In this document: positions 44,989 to 53,765 of the stretch, one piece after another
How positions within the stretch are numbered: position 1 is the first letter of the stretch
Layout of the letters: each line of letters opens with the position of its first letter
Source: Permianibacter fluminis
GTDB taxonomy: Bacteria > Pseudomonadota > Gammaproteobacteria > Enterobacterales > Permianibacteraceae
Assembly: GCF_013179735.1 (NCBI RefSeq)
Contig: NZ_JABMEG010000001.1
Coordinates: 434,001-498,000, forward strand
Reading direction: 5' to 3'
DNA length: 64,000 nucleotides
The notes under the pieces: generated by a model
Seen by the model: only the letters and a program-made list of their open reading frames with translations
Told to the model about the DNA's origin: nothing
Databases searched by the model: none
Translations under genes and position numbers: made by a program

Positions 44989-46443
44989 TTACGGCGCCGG
45001 GCCCGCGACGTTGATCACGAACGGCGGCAGCGGAATATCGTTCAGGCACTGGCCATCGATTTTTTCCGTTGGCGCGTCGAGAAACTCGCGCAACAGTTTG
45101 GGTCCGCAGCCAAGATGGGACACGCCGTGGCCGACGTTGGCGGCCACCAGATGCTGCCCAGCCGACAAGGATTTCAACGCGGTTTCAGCACGGTGCGGCG
45201 GTGTCACCGGATCCAGCGCGCCGGACAGCAACAAGGTCGGTGTTGCCAGCGGCGTCGGCTCGCTGTAAGGAATGGCCGGCACGTTCAGCACGGCGCACCA
45301 GCGCGGCCATTGCTTCAGCTGCAAGCCATGCAGAAACGACGCCGTCTGTTCTGCGGCCAGCACTTCCGGGGTAATCCGCGGCATGTCTTCGGCACAGACC
45401 ACCGACAGGGTCAGGCCAATTGCCATCGAGTCACTGCTCCAGTCGCTGCTGGCATACATCTGGGCAATAAACGGTTTCCAGTTACCGTGACTGCTTTCAG
45501 TGATGAGGAACGGCAAACGCGCGCTCATTTCCGCCGAATACAACATCATCCGGATGGTCTCGCTGAACGACGAATACGGCAGGACAAAACTCAGCGGCTT
45601 GGCTGTGCGCGGATGATTGAATGACAGCGTCACGGCGCCAGCCTCGACGTTGTCAGCCAGCATGCGAAAGTCCGCCCGCAAAGTCGGATAGGTTTTTTCG
45701 CACACCGGGTCCTGCTCGCAGTGGGCAAACGCCGCCTCCAGCGAATGCTGGGCATCGGCGCCCCACTCGCCGAGCAATTGCTCTTTCGGCGCGACGCCAT
45801 CGATGATCAGGGCCCGCACGCGGTCCGGAAACGCGCGTGCATACGCCTGACCCAGCCGGGTGCCGTAGGAACCGCCCCAGACATTCACCTCGGCGTAACC
45901 GAGCGCCTTGCGCACCTCGTCCAGATCACGGGCGGCATTGGCCGTGTTGTAGTGCTGAACCGGCGCCTTCAAATTGCGCAGGCAATTGCTGATCAGCGCT
46001 TCCTGCTCGGCCTCGGTGACGGTTTCGCTGTCGCGCAAATCGTCGCAATCGAGCTTGCCGGACTTGCCAGTTCCGCGTTGATCAATCAACACAATGTCGC
46101 GAGTCGCCCGCACTTTCTTGAACGCCCGATCGAGCAGAAACACGATGCCACTGCCGGCCTGACCCGGACCACCAGCCAGCACAAACAAGGGATCTGCTTT
46201 CGCGGTTTCCCGGAACGCCGGCGCCACCGTGACGTGCAGCGAAATGCTGTCGCCCGCTGGCGCCGCGTAATCGACCGGCACATTGATGCGCACGCAGCGC
46301 AGTGGCTCTTCGTAATTGGGCAGGTGGCAGCTTTCGCCTTGCTTGCTGATCGGCGTGGCAGGCCCATCGGCCTGCGCGGCGCCACTCAGCAATTGCGTAC
46401 CGACCGCAATGATCGGCAACGATATCCTCATCCAGTGTTTCAC
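44989..46443 (-). CDS. Exported alpha/beta hydrolase, TAP-type tripeptidyl aminopeptidase-like
   Basis: 484 aa, GTG start with AAGGAGAG upstream. Signal peptide about residues 1-25. Oxyanion block LAGGPGQAGSG, DQRGTGKSG, nucleophile GGSYGTRLG, then the C-terminal TAP-like part with Asp in LSGALDPVTPP and His in VGHGVSHLGC. Probably a periplasmic peptidase or esterase releasing N-terminal residues. Downstream of the repeat island. Confidence 0.9.
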   Translation of the reverse strand: MKHWMRISLPIIAVGTQLLSGAAQADGPATPISKQGESCHLPNYEEPLRCVRINVPVDYAAPAGDSISLHVTVAPAFRETAKADPLFVLAGGPGQAGSGIVFLLDRAFKKVRATRDIVLIDQRGTGKSGKLDCDDLRDSETVTEAEQEALISNCLRNLKAPVQHYNTANAARDLDEVRKALGYAEVNVWGGSYGTRLGQAYARAFPDRVRALIIDGVAPKEQLLGEWGADAQHSLEAAFAHCEQDPVCEKTYPTLRADFRMLADNVEAGAVTLSFNHPRTAKPLSFVLPYSSFSETIRMMLYSAEMSARLPFLITESSHGNWKPFIAQMYASSDWSSDSMAIGLTLSVVCAEDMPRITPEVLAAEQTASFLHGLQLKQWPRWCAVLNVPAIPYSEPTPLATPTLLLSGALDPVTPPHRAETALKSLSAGQHLVAANVGHGVSHLGCGPKLLREFLDAPTEKIDGQCLNDIPLPPFVINVAGPAP

Positions 46444-46565
46444 TGGGTTCTCTCCTTGCTCTACACGAGGGTGGTGAACGCCGTTTCGGACGTTCTTGTG
46501 CTTACAGTCAGTTGGGTGGCGAATAGCTTACAGAGGTGGTGGTAACAAGTTGTAAATGTGGCGTT

Positions 46566-46657
46566 GCTCCCTCCCCTGCCAGGGGGGTAACGGTGGGAAT
46601 TCAAGTTCGTCACAGTTGACGAACTTGCCACCTTAACGACGCCAACTCTGTTGGCGG
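46566..46657. repeat. Three-hairpin tandem repeat unit, copy 1
   Basis: 92-bp unit with three stems: CCCCT/AGGGG (46573-46585), a two-part stem GGTGG (46592) + CAAGTTCGTC (46602-46611) closed by ACAGTT and matched by GACGAACTTG + CCACC (46618-46632), and CGCCAAC/GTTGGCG (46640-46656). Copy 2 starts 98 bp later. Confidence 0.85.
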
Positions 46658-46663
46658 TTGTTT

Positions 46664-46756
46664 GCTCCTCCCCCTGTGAAGGGGGGTGAAGTCGGGGATT
46701 CATGTTCGTCACAGTTGACGAACATGCCGACTGAACGACGCCAACTCCGTTGGCGG
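46664..46756. repeat. Three-hairpin tandem repeat unit, copy 2
   Basis: Same layout as copy 1: CCCCCT/AGGGGG (46670-46685), AGTCGG + CATGTTCGTC with loop ACAGTT and GACGAACATG + CCGACT (46690-46732), and GCCAAC/GTTGGC (46740-46754). Three base pairs differ from copy 1, each changed on both sides so pairing is kept. Confidence 0.85.
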
Positions 46757-46906
46757 CTGGACGGTCGGGAGGGGGTAATTGCCGCCCGGCTCTTCCCGTC
46801 TATTTCTGCTGCTATTCAGCCGGAAGGATTGCCGGGTCTCGCCCCGGCGGGCGACCTACTTTCGTGGCGCACGAAAGTAGGCAAAGAACATTGCCTGTAT
46901 TCCTCG

Positions 46907-46935
46907 CCGCTAAAACGATGAAACTGTTTTAGCGG
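46907..46935. repeat. Hairpin CCGCTAAAAC / GTTTTAGCGG
   Basis: 10-bp perfect stem with 9-nt loop inside the 720-bp segment. Confidence 0.7.
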
Positions 46936-46964
46936 TTCCCTGCGCTACTCCACTCCAGCTGGGG

Positions 46965-47000
46965 CTTTTCAGACAGCACATCCGTGTGCAGTCTGAAAAG
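46965..47000. repeat. Hairpin CTTTTCAGAC / GTCTGAAAAG
   Basis: 16-bp stem with one mismatch and a TCCG loop, inside the 720-bp segment. Confidence 0.7.
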
Positions 47001-47129
47001 GCTTCGGCGTCCTGCCTCGCCCCTTCGCTGCGCTACGGGCTATTAACCCAGCTTCCATTACGTTGCTCGGCTCGTCAGACGGCGGGAAAGGCAAAGGCAC
47101 GCTGCGCGCCAAAAAAATCAAATCACACC

Positions 47130-47211
47130 TGTCATTCCGGCGAAGGCCGGAATCCAATTTGAATTTGTTTTTTGGAAAACACCATGGATTCCGGCCTTCG
47201 CCGGAATGACA
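47130..47211. repeat. 27-bp perfect inverted repeat element (GTCATTCCGGCGAAGG type)
   Basis: Arms 47130-47156 and 47185-47211 are exact reverse complements with a 28-bp AT-rich centre. Each arm itself contains CCGG palindromes. This GTCATTCCGGCG...-type repeat is widely scattered in proteobacterial genomes, so it is likely one copy of a dispersed family. Confidence 0.85.
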
Positions 47212-47617
47212 GACTGAGATGCATTGCCGAAGCAACTGACTCAGCTAGAAAACGGGGCCCCCATTCGCGCCAGCCGGCGATTCGGTATTAGCGGCCGGGT
47301 GCGCCGGCAGGGATTGCCGGCGCAGTGCTGATAAGGCAGGACGCCGCATCAGCACGTGCCCGAAGCCGATAACGCCGAAGCGACGGGCGGAGCTTCCGAA
47401 GCAACCAAACCGATTCTGGCGCGCTGGGGCGTGTTCTTTTGCCTACTTTTCTTGCACGAGCAAGAAAAGTAGGTCGCCCGCCGGGGCGACGCCGACAGGG
47501 ATGTCGGCGGTAGAGCAATCCAGGAGCAATTGCCGAGACCCGGCAATGTTGCATCATGATAAGCAGCTGATTGAATTGGAAACAAACATTCGCCCGATTA
47601 CGCTGCGCTAATCGGAC

Positions 47618-48592
47618 CTACTTGTCGCTTAAAATGGGGTAGCAAATCTGTTCGCTCAATTTCTGGCACCGGCCAATGTAGAGCAATATCACGCTTGCAG
47701 CTTCAATGCGGTCATACTGCTCCGGGATCAATTCCGAACGATGAATGGCCTGTTCAAAATAGCGTTTGGCCATCGCCGGTTCAAATCGACACAGGTTAGC
47801 TGCCATATCGGCATAGCCGATTGCTGCATCCATGTCGGATTGCTGAGCCAAGAATCGAGCGGTTTCGTCCACGGCGTTCAAAGCGGCATCTTTATCGCCT
47901 AGATTGAACAGCGGGGTAATCCGCTCTGCTTGGGACTTGCCTTGCTGATGAGCATCGGTTAACCGCGACAGCTCGGCATCGCCAGACTTCAGTGCAGCCA
48001 TCACACCTTGTCTGTCCTTGCTCAACGCCGCAATTTCATAGTAAGACCTTGCGCTGAACTCGCCGGAACAGGAGCCGTCAGCCAGCTGCATCGCCCTTTC
48101 AAACCTTCCCAAAGCGGCGTAACTATCGGATAGATTGGAACAGCCGCGTTCCCGCCAGAAGTCTTTGGGCACTGCATTCAGCACAGCTTCGGCCTCTTTC
48201 AGGTATTCGTCAGCCTTGTTATTGGTAGTCGCATACCTGGCCATCTTTGCGTAGGACCGAATTTTGAACGCGGCATTTTCATGCGCTTCTGTCAGGGCCA
48301 ATGCCTGCTGGTCCAATCCCGCTTTGGCCAGAAACTCAACCGCATCCGATCTGACAAGATCGCGCTCATACGGCTCTCGAAAGTCACTCATCAACGCCAA
48401 CGCACGATCCACTTCCTGGTGCGCCAGATATGCCTTTGCTATTCCGGACAGCGCAGCACTTCTGTTCTCTGCGTTTTCGAGGCTCTTTGCCTGTTGCTGG
48501 AAATTGTTTAGTGCTGCCAAATTGCATGAGTCTTTTGCGAAAACAGGCACCGCCATCAGCGCTGTCATCACAATCCATATTGCGTGCCGCAT
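47618..48592 (-). CDS. Exported helical-repeat (TPR-like) protein of unknown function
   Basis: About 324 aa from ATG 48592 (a GTG directly after the pntB stop at 48601 is also possible). Signal peptide WIVMTALMAVPVFAK. The rest is mostly alpha-helical with repeated ALALxxxxE/AxxY patterns (AKAYLAHQEVDRAL, SYAALGRFERAMQL, FLAQQSDMDAAIGY), suggesting degenerate TPRs. Three or four Cys. Lower GC than its neighbours. It is immediately downstream of pntB on the same strand, but its function is unrelated as far as can be seen. Confidence 0.7.
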   Translation of the reverse strand: MRHAIWIVMTALMAVPVFAKDSCNLAALNNFQQQAKSLENAENRSAALSGIAKAYLAHQEVDRALALMSDFREPYERDLVRSDAVEFLAKAGLDQQALALTEAHENAAFKIRSYAKMARYATTNNKADEYLKEAEAVLNAVPKDFWRERGCSNLSDSYAALGRFERAMQLADGSCSGEFSARSYYEIAALSKDRQGVMAALKSGDAELSRLTDAHQQGKSQAERITPLFNLGDKDAALNAVDETARFLAQQSDMDAAIGYADMAANLCRFEPAMAKRYFEQAIHRSELIPEQYDRIEAASVILLYIGRCQKLSEQICYPILSDK

Positions 48593-48601
48593 CAATCGCA
48601 C

Positions 48602-49987
48602 CTATTCACACGCCTTCACCAAATCCTCCACCACCTTCTTCGCATCACCAAACACCATCATCGTCTTGTCCATATAGAACAAGTCATTGTCGAGGCCGGC
48701 ATAACCCGCTGCCATCGAGCGTTTGACCACCAAAATAGTTTTGGCTTTGTGTGCTTCCAGAATTGGCATGCCGTAGATCGGCGATTTCGGATCGTCTTTC
48801 GCCGCCGGATTAACCACGTCGTTGGCGCCGATCACCAGCACCACGTCTGTGTTGGCAAAATCGTTGTTGATCTCTTCCATTTCCAGCACCTGGTCATAGG
48901 GCACGTCGGCTTCGGCGAGCAGTACGTTCATGTGACCGGGCATACGACCGGCGACCGGGTGAATGGCGTAACGAACTTTGACGCCGTGGTGTTCGAGTTT
49001 GCTGGCGAATTCTTGCAGCGCGTGCTGGGCGCGGGCGACGGCCAGACCGTAGCCGGGCACGATCACCACGGTCTCGGCGTTTTTCATCAGGAACACGGCG
49101 TCGTCCGGCGAGCCGCTGCGATAGGTTTTTTCTTTGCCATCGCCAGCATCGGCGGTGCCGGCATCACTGCCAATGCCGCCGAAGATCACGTTGATGAGCG
49201 AGCGGTTCATCGCTTTGCACATGATGTAGGACAGAATCGCGCCGCTGGAACCGACCAGCGAACCGGCGACGATCAGCAGCGAATTGTTCAACGTGAAACC
49301 GATGCCGGCAGCGGCCCAACCCGAATACGAGTTCAGCATCGACACCACCACCGGCATGTCGGCGCCGCCGATGGGGATGATCAGCAAATAACCCAACATC
49401 AGCGCGACCGCCAACATCACATAGAACGCGGTGTGCGATTCATTGACGAAGAACAGCACGCCACCAACCAGCATGACGATGGCTAGGGTCAGGTTCAGCA
49501 GATGCTGGCCGCCGAAACGAATGGCTTTGCTGGAGAAGCGGCCGGACAGTTTGCCGAACGCGACGATGGAAGCGGTGAAGGTAATGGCACCAATGAAAGC
49601 GCCAACGAACAGCTCGAAGCGGTGCACGCCTTCCATGTGATTGTCGGGCTTCAGAATGGCGGCAACGGCGATCAGCACAGCGGCCAGACCAATCAGAGAG
49701 TGCATCGCCGCGACCAGCTGTGGCATTGCGGTCATTTCGACCTTTTTCGCCAGCACGGTGCCAACGCCACCACCGATCAGTATCATCACCAGCGTCAGCA
49801 CGTAGCCGCTGCTGTTGGTCAGTTCTTTCATCAGGAAGAAGGTGGTGGCAATGGCGAGCGCCATGCCGATCATGCCGAAGCTGTTGCCGCGCCGGGCTGT
49901 CTCCGGATGCGACAAACCCTTCAGACTCAGGATAAACAGCACTGACGAGATCAGATAGGACAGTGCAATCAGGTTGTAGTTGACCAT
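48602..49987 (-). CDS. pntB: NAD(P) transhydrogenase subunit beta
   Basis: 461 aa. Proton-driven hydride transfer from NADH to NADP+. The N-terminal ~270 residues have about eight transmembrane helices; the C-terminal NADP domain has VIVPGYGLAVARAQH, YAIHPVAGRMPGHMNVLLAEA and VIGANDVVNPAA. AAGGAAAC precedes the ATG. Third gene of the pnt operon, separated from pntAB by a palindromic repeat. Confidence 0.96.
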   Translation of the reverse strand: MVNYNLIALSYLISSVLFILSLKGLSHPETARRGNSFGMIGMALAIATTFFLMKELTNSSGYVLTLVMILIGGGVGTVLAKKVEMTAMPQLVAAMHSLIGLAAVLIAVAAILKPDNHMEGVHRFELFVGAFIGAITFTASIVAFGKLSGRFSSKAIRFGGQHLLNLTLAIVMLVGGVLFFVNESHTAFYVMLAVALMLGYLLIIPIGGADMPVVVSMLNSYSGWAAAGIGFTLNNSLLIVAGSLVGSSGAILSYIMCKAMNRSLINVIFGGIGSDAGTADAGDGKEKTYRSGSPDDAVFLMKNAETVVIVPGYGLAVARAQHALQEFASKLEHHGVKVRYAIHPVAGRMPGHMNVLLAEADVPYDQVLEMEEINNDFANTDVVLVIGANDVVNPAAKDDPKSPIYGMPILEAHKAKTILVVKRSMAAGYAGLDNDLFYMDKTMMVFGDAKKVVEDLVKACE

Positions 49988-50070
49988 GGTGTTTCCTTGC
50001 GTTCTGGTCTGTCGTTGTTGTTGTCAGTAGTTCGCCGGTACAGCGGATTTTTCGGTCTGCTCATGCGGCT

Positions 50071-50190
50071 GGTTCACCCTCTCCCTAACCCTCCCCCACC
50101 AAGGGGGAGGGGATCGAACGGAGCGTACCGAACGAGTGGGCATTTCGCCCCTCTCCCTCGACGGGAGAGGGGTTGGGGAGAGGGTGAACC
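50071..50190. repeat. Palindromic repeat element inside the pnt operon
   Basis: 21-bp inverted arms (GGTTCACCCTCTCCC.. at 50071-50091; ..GGGAGAGGGTGAACC ending 50190, one-base offsets) enclose two further hairpins: CTCCCCC/GGGGGAG (50091-50109) and CCCCTCTCCC/GGGAGAGGGG (50148-50172). It fills most of the pntAB-pntB gap. Confidence 0.8.
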
Positions 50191-50211
50191 CGCCCGACAA
50201 ACGAAAATGCT

Positions 50212-50505
50212 TCAGCCTTTCCGCTCTTTCTTCTTGAACATTTCCAGCATCCGTTTGGTCACCAGAAAACCGCCGAAAATATTGACGCTGGCAAGGCCCA
50301 CGGCCAGCGCGCCGACGATGCTGTCCGGCGCCACGGCGTTGAAACCGATTTGCAGCATGGCGCCGACAATGACAATCGAGGAAATGGCGTTGGTGACCGA
50401 CATCAGCGGAGTATGCAGCGCCGGTGTAACGGTCCAGACCACGTGATAGCCGACAAAAATCGCCAGCACGAAAATGGTCAGGTTCATGATCAGTGGATCG
50501 GCCAT
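50212..50505 (-). CDS. pntAB: NAD(P) transhydrogenase alpha subunit, membrane part
   Basis: 97 aa. Three transmembrane helices ([41 protein letters not shown]) with [19 protein letters not shown] as in the alpha-2 subunit of split transhydrogenases. AAGGAG precedes the ATG. It lies between pntAA and pntB. Confidence 0.94.
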   Translation of the reverse strand: MADPLIMNLTIFVLAIFVGYHVVWTVTPALHTPLMSVTNAISSIVIVGAMLQIGFNAVAPDSIVGALAVGLASVNIFGGFLVTKRMLEMFKKKERKG

Positions 50506-50601
50506 GGTGACGATCTCCTTTTGTTTTTCCCCTGCCCTGCCTGCGGTGCAGGCTGGGAGGGCGTGGAAGCGCAGAACGCTCAGTTATCGGAATGACTGAA
50601 T

Positions 50602-51705
50602 TTATTTGGCAGCAAACAACACCTGACCCTCGCGCACAATCAGCGACGCCTTGATGATTTCGTCGTCGCTGTTGATGCTGAAACTGCCATCCTTGCCGAA
50701 CATCGGACTCAAGAAGTTCAGCAGGTTACGCGCGTACAGCGCCGAGGCATCGGCGGCCAGTTGCGACGGCAGATTGGTGTAGCCGATGACGGTGACGCCG
50801 TTGAGATTGACCACCTGATCGGCGACTGAGCCTTCGACGTTACCGCCGGCTTCGGTGGCCAGATCGACAATCACTGAACCGGGTTTCATCGCGGCCACGG
50901 TGGGCGCATGAATCAGCCGTGGTGCCGGCCGACCGGGAATGAGCGCGGTGCTGATCACGATGTCGGCTTGCTGTGCCCGCTCGTGCACCAGCTCACCCTG
51001 TTTGCGTTTGTAATCGTCGGACATTTCCTTGGCGTAACCACCGGCGGCATCGCCCGCTTCACCGGGTACTTCGACGAACTTGGCGCCGAGCGATTCGACC
51101 TGTTCTTTCGCGGCCGTGCGGACATCAAACGCCTCGACCACAGCGCCGAGGCGTTTGGCGGTGGCAATGGCCTGCAAGCCGGCAACACCGGCGCCGAGGA
51201 TCAGCACACGCGCCGCTTTGACGGTGCCAGCCGCGGTCATCAGCATCGGGAAATAACGCGGGTAATGGTTGGCCGCCATCAACACTGCCTTGTAGCCTGC
51301 GATGTTGGCCTGCGACGACAGCACGTCCATGCTTTGGGCGCGGGTGATGCGGGGCAGCAATTCCATGGCAAACAGCGTGATGCCCGCCTGCGCGTACTGT
51401 CCCAGCAGGTTATTACGATACGGATTGCACAGCGCCAGCACGGCGCTGCCAGCTTTGAGCTGACCGAGCTCGGCCTCGCTGGGTGCCCGCACCTTCAGCA
51501 CCAGCTCGCCGGCAAAGGCCTCGGCGGCGTTGACGATGCTGGCACCGGCCGCGCTATAGGCGGCATCGGTGACGCCGGCGGCAACGCCAGCACCGCTCTG
51601 TACCGCGACGCTGTGGCCAAGGCTCACGTACTTCTTGATGGTATCGGGGGTGGCGGCGACGCGCAGTTCGCCAGGCAGGGTTTCGGCGGGAATGCTTATT
51701 TTCAT
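50602..51705 (-). CDS. pntAA: NAD(P) transhydrogenase alpha subunit, soluble part
   Basis: 367 aa from ATG 51705 (MKISIPAETLPGELRVA); codons further upstream are not supported. The NAD-binding Rossmann domain VLILGAGVAGLQAIATAKRLGA and KQGELVHERAQQADIVISTALIPG are typical. As in Rhodospirillum, the alpha chain is split, with the membrane part coded separately as pntAB. First gene of the operon, divergent from rsmE. Confidence 0.95.
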   Translation of the reverse strand: MKISIPAETLPGELRVAATPDTIKKYVSLGHSVAVQSGAGVAAGVTDAAYSAAGASIVNAAEAFAGELVLKVRAPSEAELGQLKAGSAVLALCNPYRNNLLGQYAQAGITLFAMELLPRITRAQSMDVLSSQANIAGYKAVLMAANHYPRYFPMLMTAAGTVKAARVLILGAGVAGLQAIATAKRLGAVVEAFDVRTAAKEQVESLGAKFVEVPGEAGDAAGGYAKEMSDDYKRKQGELVHERAQQADIVISTALIPGRPAPRLIHAPTVAAMKPGSVIVDLATEAGGNVEGSVADQVVNLNGVTVIGYTNLPSQLAADASALYARNLLNFLSPMFGKDGSFSINSDDEIIKASLIVREGQVLFAAK

Positions 51706-51991
51706 CTGGTTTTTCCCTAGAAGCGTGGTCGCCGTGCTGACTGCATGTCCCGTACGGCGTTTGTTCCCTGATGCGATCCGGCTCTGCATGGCCCGGGTCC
51801 GCATGATGTTGGCCACCGCTCCGGCAGCAAAGCCAGAATCAGAACCAACATCAGGCCCTGGCGATGACGCTGACTGCCTGGGCCTTCTGTCCGGTATCCT
51901 ATGGGGCTTGCCGGCCTCGGTCAAACCGGCCGGACAATTTGATCCAAACTTTCGCCCGGGGGAAGTTCCCCCTTTTTATAAAGTGATTCTC

Positions 51992-52723
51992 ATGCGCACG
52001 ATTCGCGTCTTTGTTGCCGAGCCTTTGAGCATCGGCGTTACCGTCGCTCTGGCGGAGCAGGCAGCCGGCCATGTCAGCCGGGTGTTGCGGCTGAAAGAAG
52101 GCGATGCGCTGCAATTGTTCAATGGCGATGGCAGCCAGTACGACGCCGTGCTGACCCAGTGCGACAAGAAAGCCGTGCGCGCGCGCGTCGATGCGGCAAC
52201 GACAGTCAATCGCGAATCGCCGCTGGCAATCACCTTGATGCAGGGCATTTCGCGTGGCGAGCGCATGGATTACACGGTGCAGAAAGCGGTCGAGCTGGGC
52301 GTCAGCCGCATTGAGCCGGTGATCAGCGAGCGCTGCGGCGTTTCGGTCGATGCCGATCGCTGGGAAAAAAAGCGCGAGCACTGGCAACGCGTTGCCGAAA
52401 GCGCCTGCGAGCAGAGCGGCCGCAATGTGGTGCCTCAAATCGCCACCGTGCGCCGGCTGGATATCGCGCTCAGTGAATTGGCCGCCGGCAATTTGCGGCT
52501 GATGCTGGATCCGGAAGGTCAGCACAACCTGCGCGATCTGCCGCTGCAAACGGCGGTGGTCTTGCTGGCCGGTCCGGAAGGTGGCCTAGGCGAAATGGAC
52601 ATGAAATACGCCCGCGCTGCCAAATTTTCCGGCCTGCGTCTGGGCCCGCGCATTCTGCGCACCGAGACGGCGGCGATGGCGGCCTTGGCCGGCTTGCAAG
52701 TGTTGGCCGGCGATTTTTGCTGA
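51992..52723 (+). CDS. rsmE: 16S rRNA m3U1498 methyltransferase RsmE
   Basis: 243 aa from ATG 51992. SPOUT methyltransferase: N-terminal PUA-like part (HVSRVLRLKEGDALQLFNGDG), QGISRGERMDYTVQKAVELGV, and the C-terminal knot with LLAGPEGGLGEMDM and GLRLGPRILRTETAAMAAL. Adds a methyl to U1498 of 16S rRNA using SAM. Confidence 0.96.
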   Translation: MRTIRVFVAEPLSIGVTVALAEQAAGHVSRVLRLKEGDALQLFNGDGSQYDAVLTQCDKKAVRARVDAATTVNRESPLAITLMQGISRGERMDYTVQKAVELGVSRIEPVISERCGVSVDADRWEKKREHWQRVAESACEQSGRNVVPQIATVRRLDIALSELAAGNLRLMLDPEGQHNLRDLPLQTAVVLLAGPEGGLGEMDMKYARAAKFSGLRLGPRILRTETAAMAALAGLQVLAGDFC

Positions 52724-52790
52724 GCAACTAAAGCCGCTTTTTAGTTGCAACGAAACTGACTGATGACGACGAAGCCAGCGCTTGCCGGTG

Positions 52791-52834
52791 GGGCGGGTCA
52801 AGCGCAACGGACCCGCCAAACACAGCACAAAGAT
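52791..52834. repeat. Dispersed GGCGGGTC palindromic repeat, copy 2
   Basis: Same arms and tail as 7272-7316 with two or three substitutions (AAGCGCAACG in the loop; tail CACAGCACAAAGAT). Confidence 0.75.
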
Positions 52835-52900
52835 GTGTAGCGGCGACAATCCGGGAAAAGTATTGCCGCGAAGAATACGGTTGCCATCATCGAACCATCT

Positions 52901-52966
52901 TGTGGGAGCGGCTTTAGCTGCGAAAACGATGTATCTGCCAACTGTCGCGGCTAAAGCCGCGCCCAC
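52901..52966. repeat. REP-like inverted pair (GTGGGAGCGGCTTTAGC type)
   Basis: TGTGGGAGCGGCTTTAGCTGC at the left and GCGGCTAAAGCCGCGCCCAC at the right, 21-nt loop. This motif closely resembles the REP elements known from pseudomonad genomes. Confidence 0.75.
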
Positions 52967-53007
52967 CGAAAAGATATGCACGGGATCAATCGCAGGCGAC
53001 CACGGCT

Positions 53008-53706
53008 ATGACTTATCACTCGATTGTCGTACTGACCGGTGCCGGCATTTCGGCCGAGTCCGGTATCCGCACGTTTCGCGCGGCCGATGGTCTGTGGGAA
53101 GACCATCGCATTGAGGATGTCGCGTCACCGGAAGGTTTCGCCCGCAACCCGGCGTTGGTGCAGCGTTTTTACAATGAACGCCGACGCAAGCTGTTTGACC
53201 CTGCCGTGCAACCGAATGCCGCGCACCTTGCCCTGGCCGAATTCGAGCGGCGCTTCCACGGCGATTTTTTGCTGGTCACGCAGAATGTCGATGACTTGCA
53301 TGACCGCGCCGGCAGCAAGCAGCTGATTCACATGCATGGCGAGCTACTCAAAATGCGCTGCAGCATGAGCCAGCAGATCTTTTCCATCAACACCGATCTG
53401 GATGGCGAGCGGCGCTGCGATTGCTGCGCGCTCAAAGGCACCTTGCGCCCGCACATCGTCTGGTTTGGTGAAGTGCCGTTGGAGATGGAGCGGATTGGCG
53501 CTGCGCTGGCGCGCTGCGATTTATTTGTCAGCATCGGCACCAGCGGCAATGTCTATCCGGCCGCCGGGTTCGTCGAGGCGGCGCGCACCGCGGGTGCGCA
53601 TAGCGTGGAATTGAATCTGGAACCGTCGCAGCAGCGCAGCCGCTTTACCGAAGCGCGGCATGGCATGGCGAGTGCGCTGGTGCCGGCATTTTTTGCCGAG
53701 CTCTAG
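53008..53706 (+). CDS. cobB: NAD-dependent protein deacylase CobB-type (sirtuin)
   Basis: 232 aa. Sirtuin blocks [32 protein letters not shown] and [14 protein letters not shown], plus Cys residues for the structural zinc (KMRCSMS...RRCDCC). Tyr55 and Arg58 (FYNERRRKL) match the Y-x2-R that lets class III sirtuins also remove succinyl groups. Removes acyl groups from lysines using NAD+. Confidence 0.94.
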   Translation: MTYHSIVVLTGAGISAESGIRTFRAADGLWEDHRIEDVASPEGFARNPALVQRFYNERRRKLFDPAVQPNAAHLALAEFERRFHGDFLLVTQNVDDLHDRAGSKQLIHMHGELLKMRCSMSQQIFSINTDLDGERRCDCCALKGTLRPHIVWFGEVPLEMERIGAALARCDLFVSIGTSGNVYPAAGFVEAARTAGAHSVELNLEPSQQRSRFTEARHGMASALVPAFFAEL

Positions 53707-53765
53707 CAGCGCTCAGTGGCGCGAACGCGCGGCGCAGCAATTGCCGCTATCGGCGTGCCGGCTAT

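Larger units (their letters stand above)
46828..47547. mobile_element. 720-bp non-coding segment bounded by inverted repeats
   Basis: A 14-bp perfect inverted repeat, ATTGCCGGGTCTCG (46828-46841) and CGAGACCCGGCAAT (47534-47547), bounds the segment. A second, 22-bp perfect inverted pair lies inside (46841-46862 and 47466-47487), each running into a CCTACTTT hairpin (46855-46881; 47442-47473). Inside are two more hairpins (46907-46935; 46965-47000) and the 27-bp palindromic element. No transposase or convincing gene. Either a non-autonomous mobile-type element or two inverted copies of one family. Confidence 0.65.
52724..53007. other. Intergenic region with three dispersed repeats
   Basis: Contains a hairpin GCAACTAAA/TTTAGTTGC (52724-52748), a second copy of the GGCGGGTC palindrome (52791-52834) and a REP-like pair (52901-52966). 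No gene is supported. Confidence 0.7.

Noticed and set aside
46566-47547. CRISPR array in the repeat island
   Set aside because: Only two long units 98 bp apart with hairpins and no regular short repeats or spacers, and no cas genes.
51706-51924. Upstream extension of pntAA
   Set aside because: Family N-terminus begins at MKISIPAETLPGE (51705); upstream codons are Arg/Ser-rich and non-homologous.
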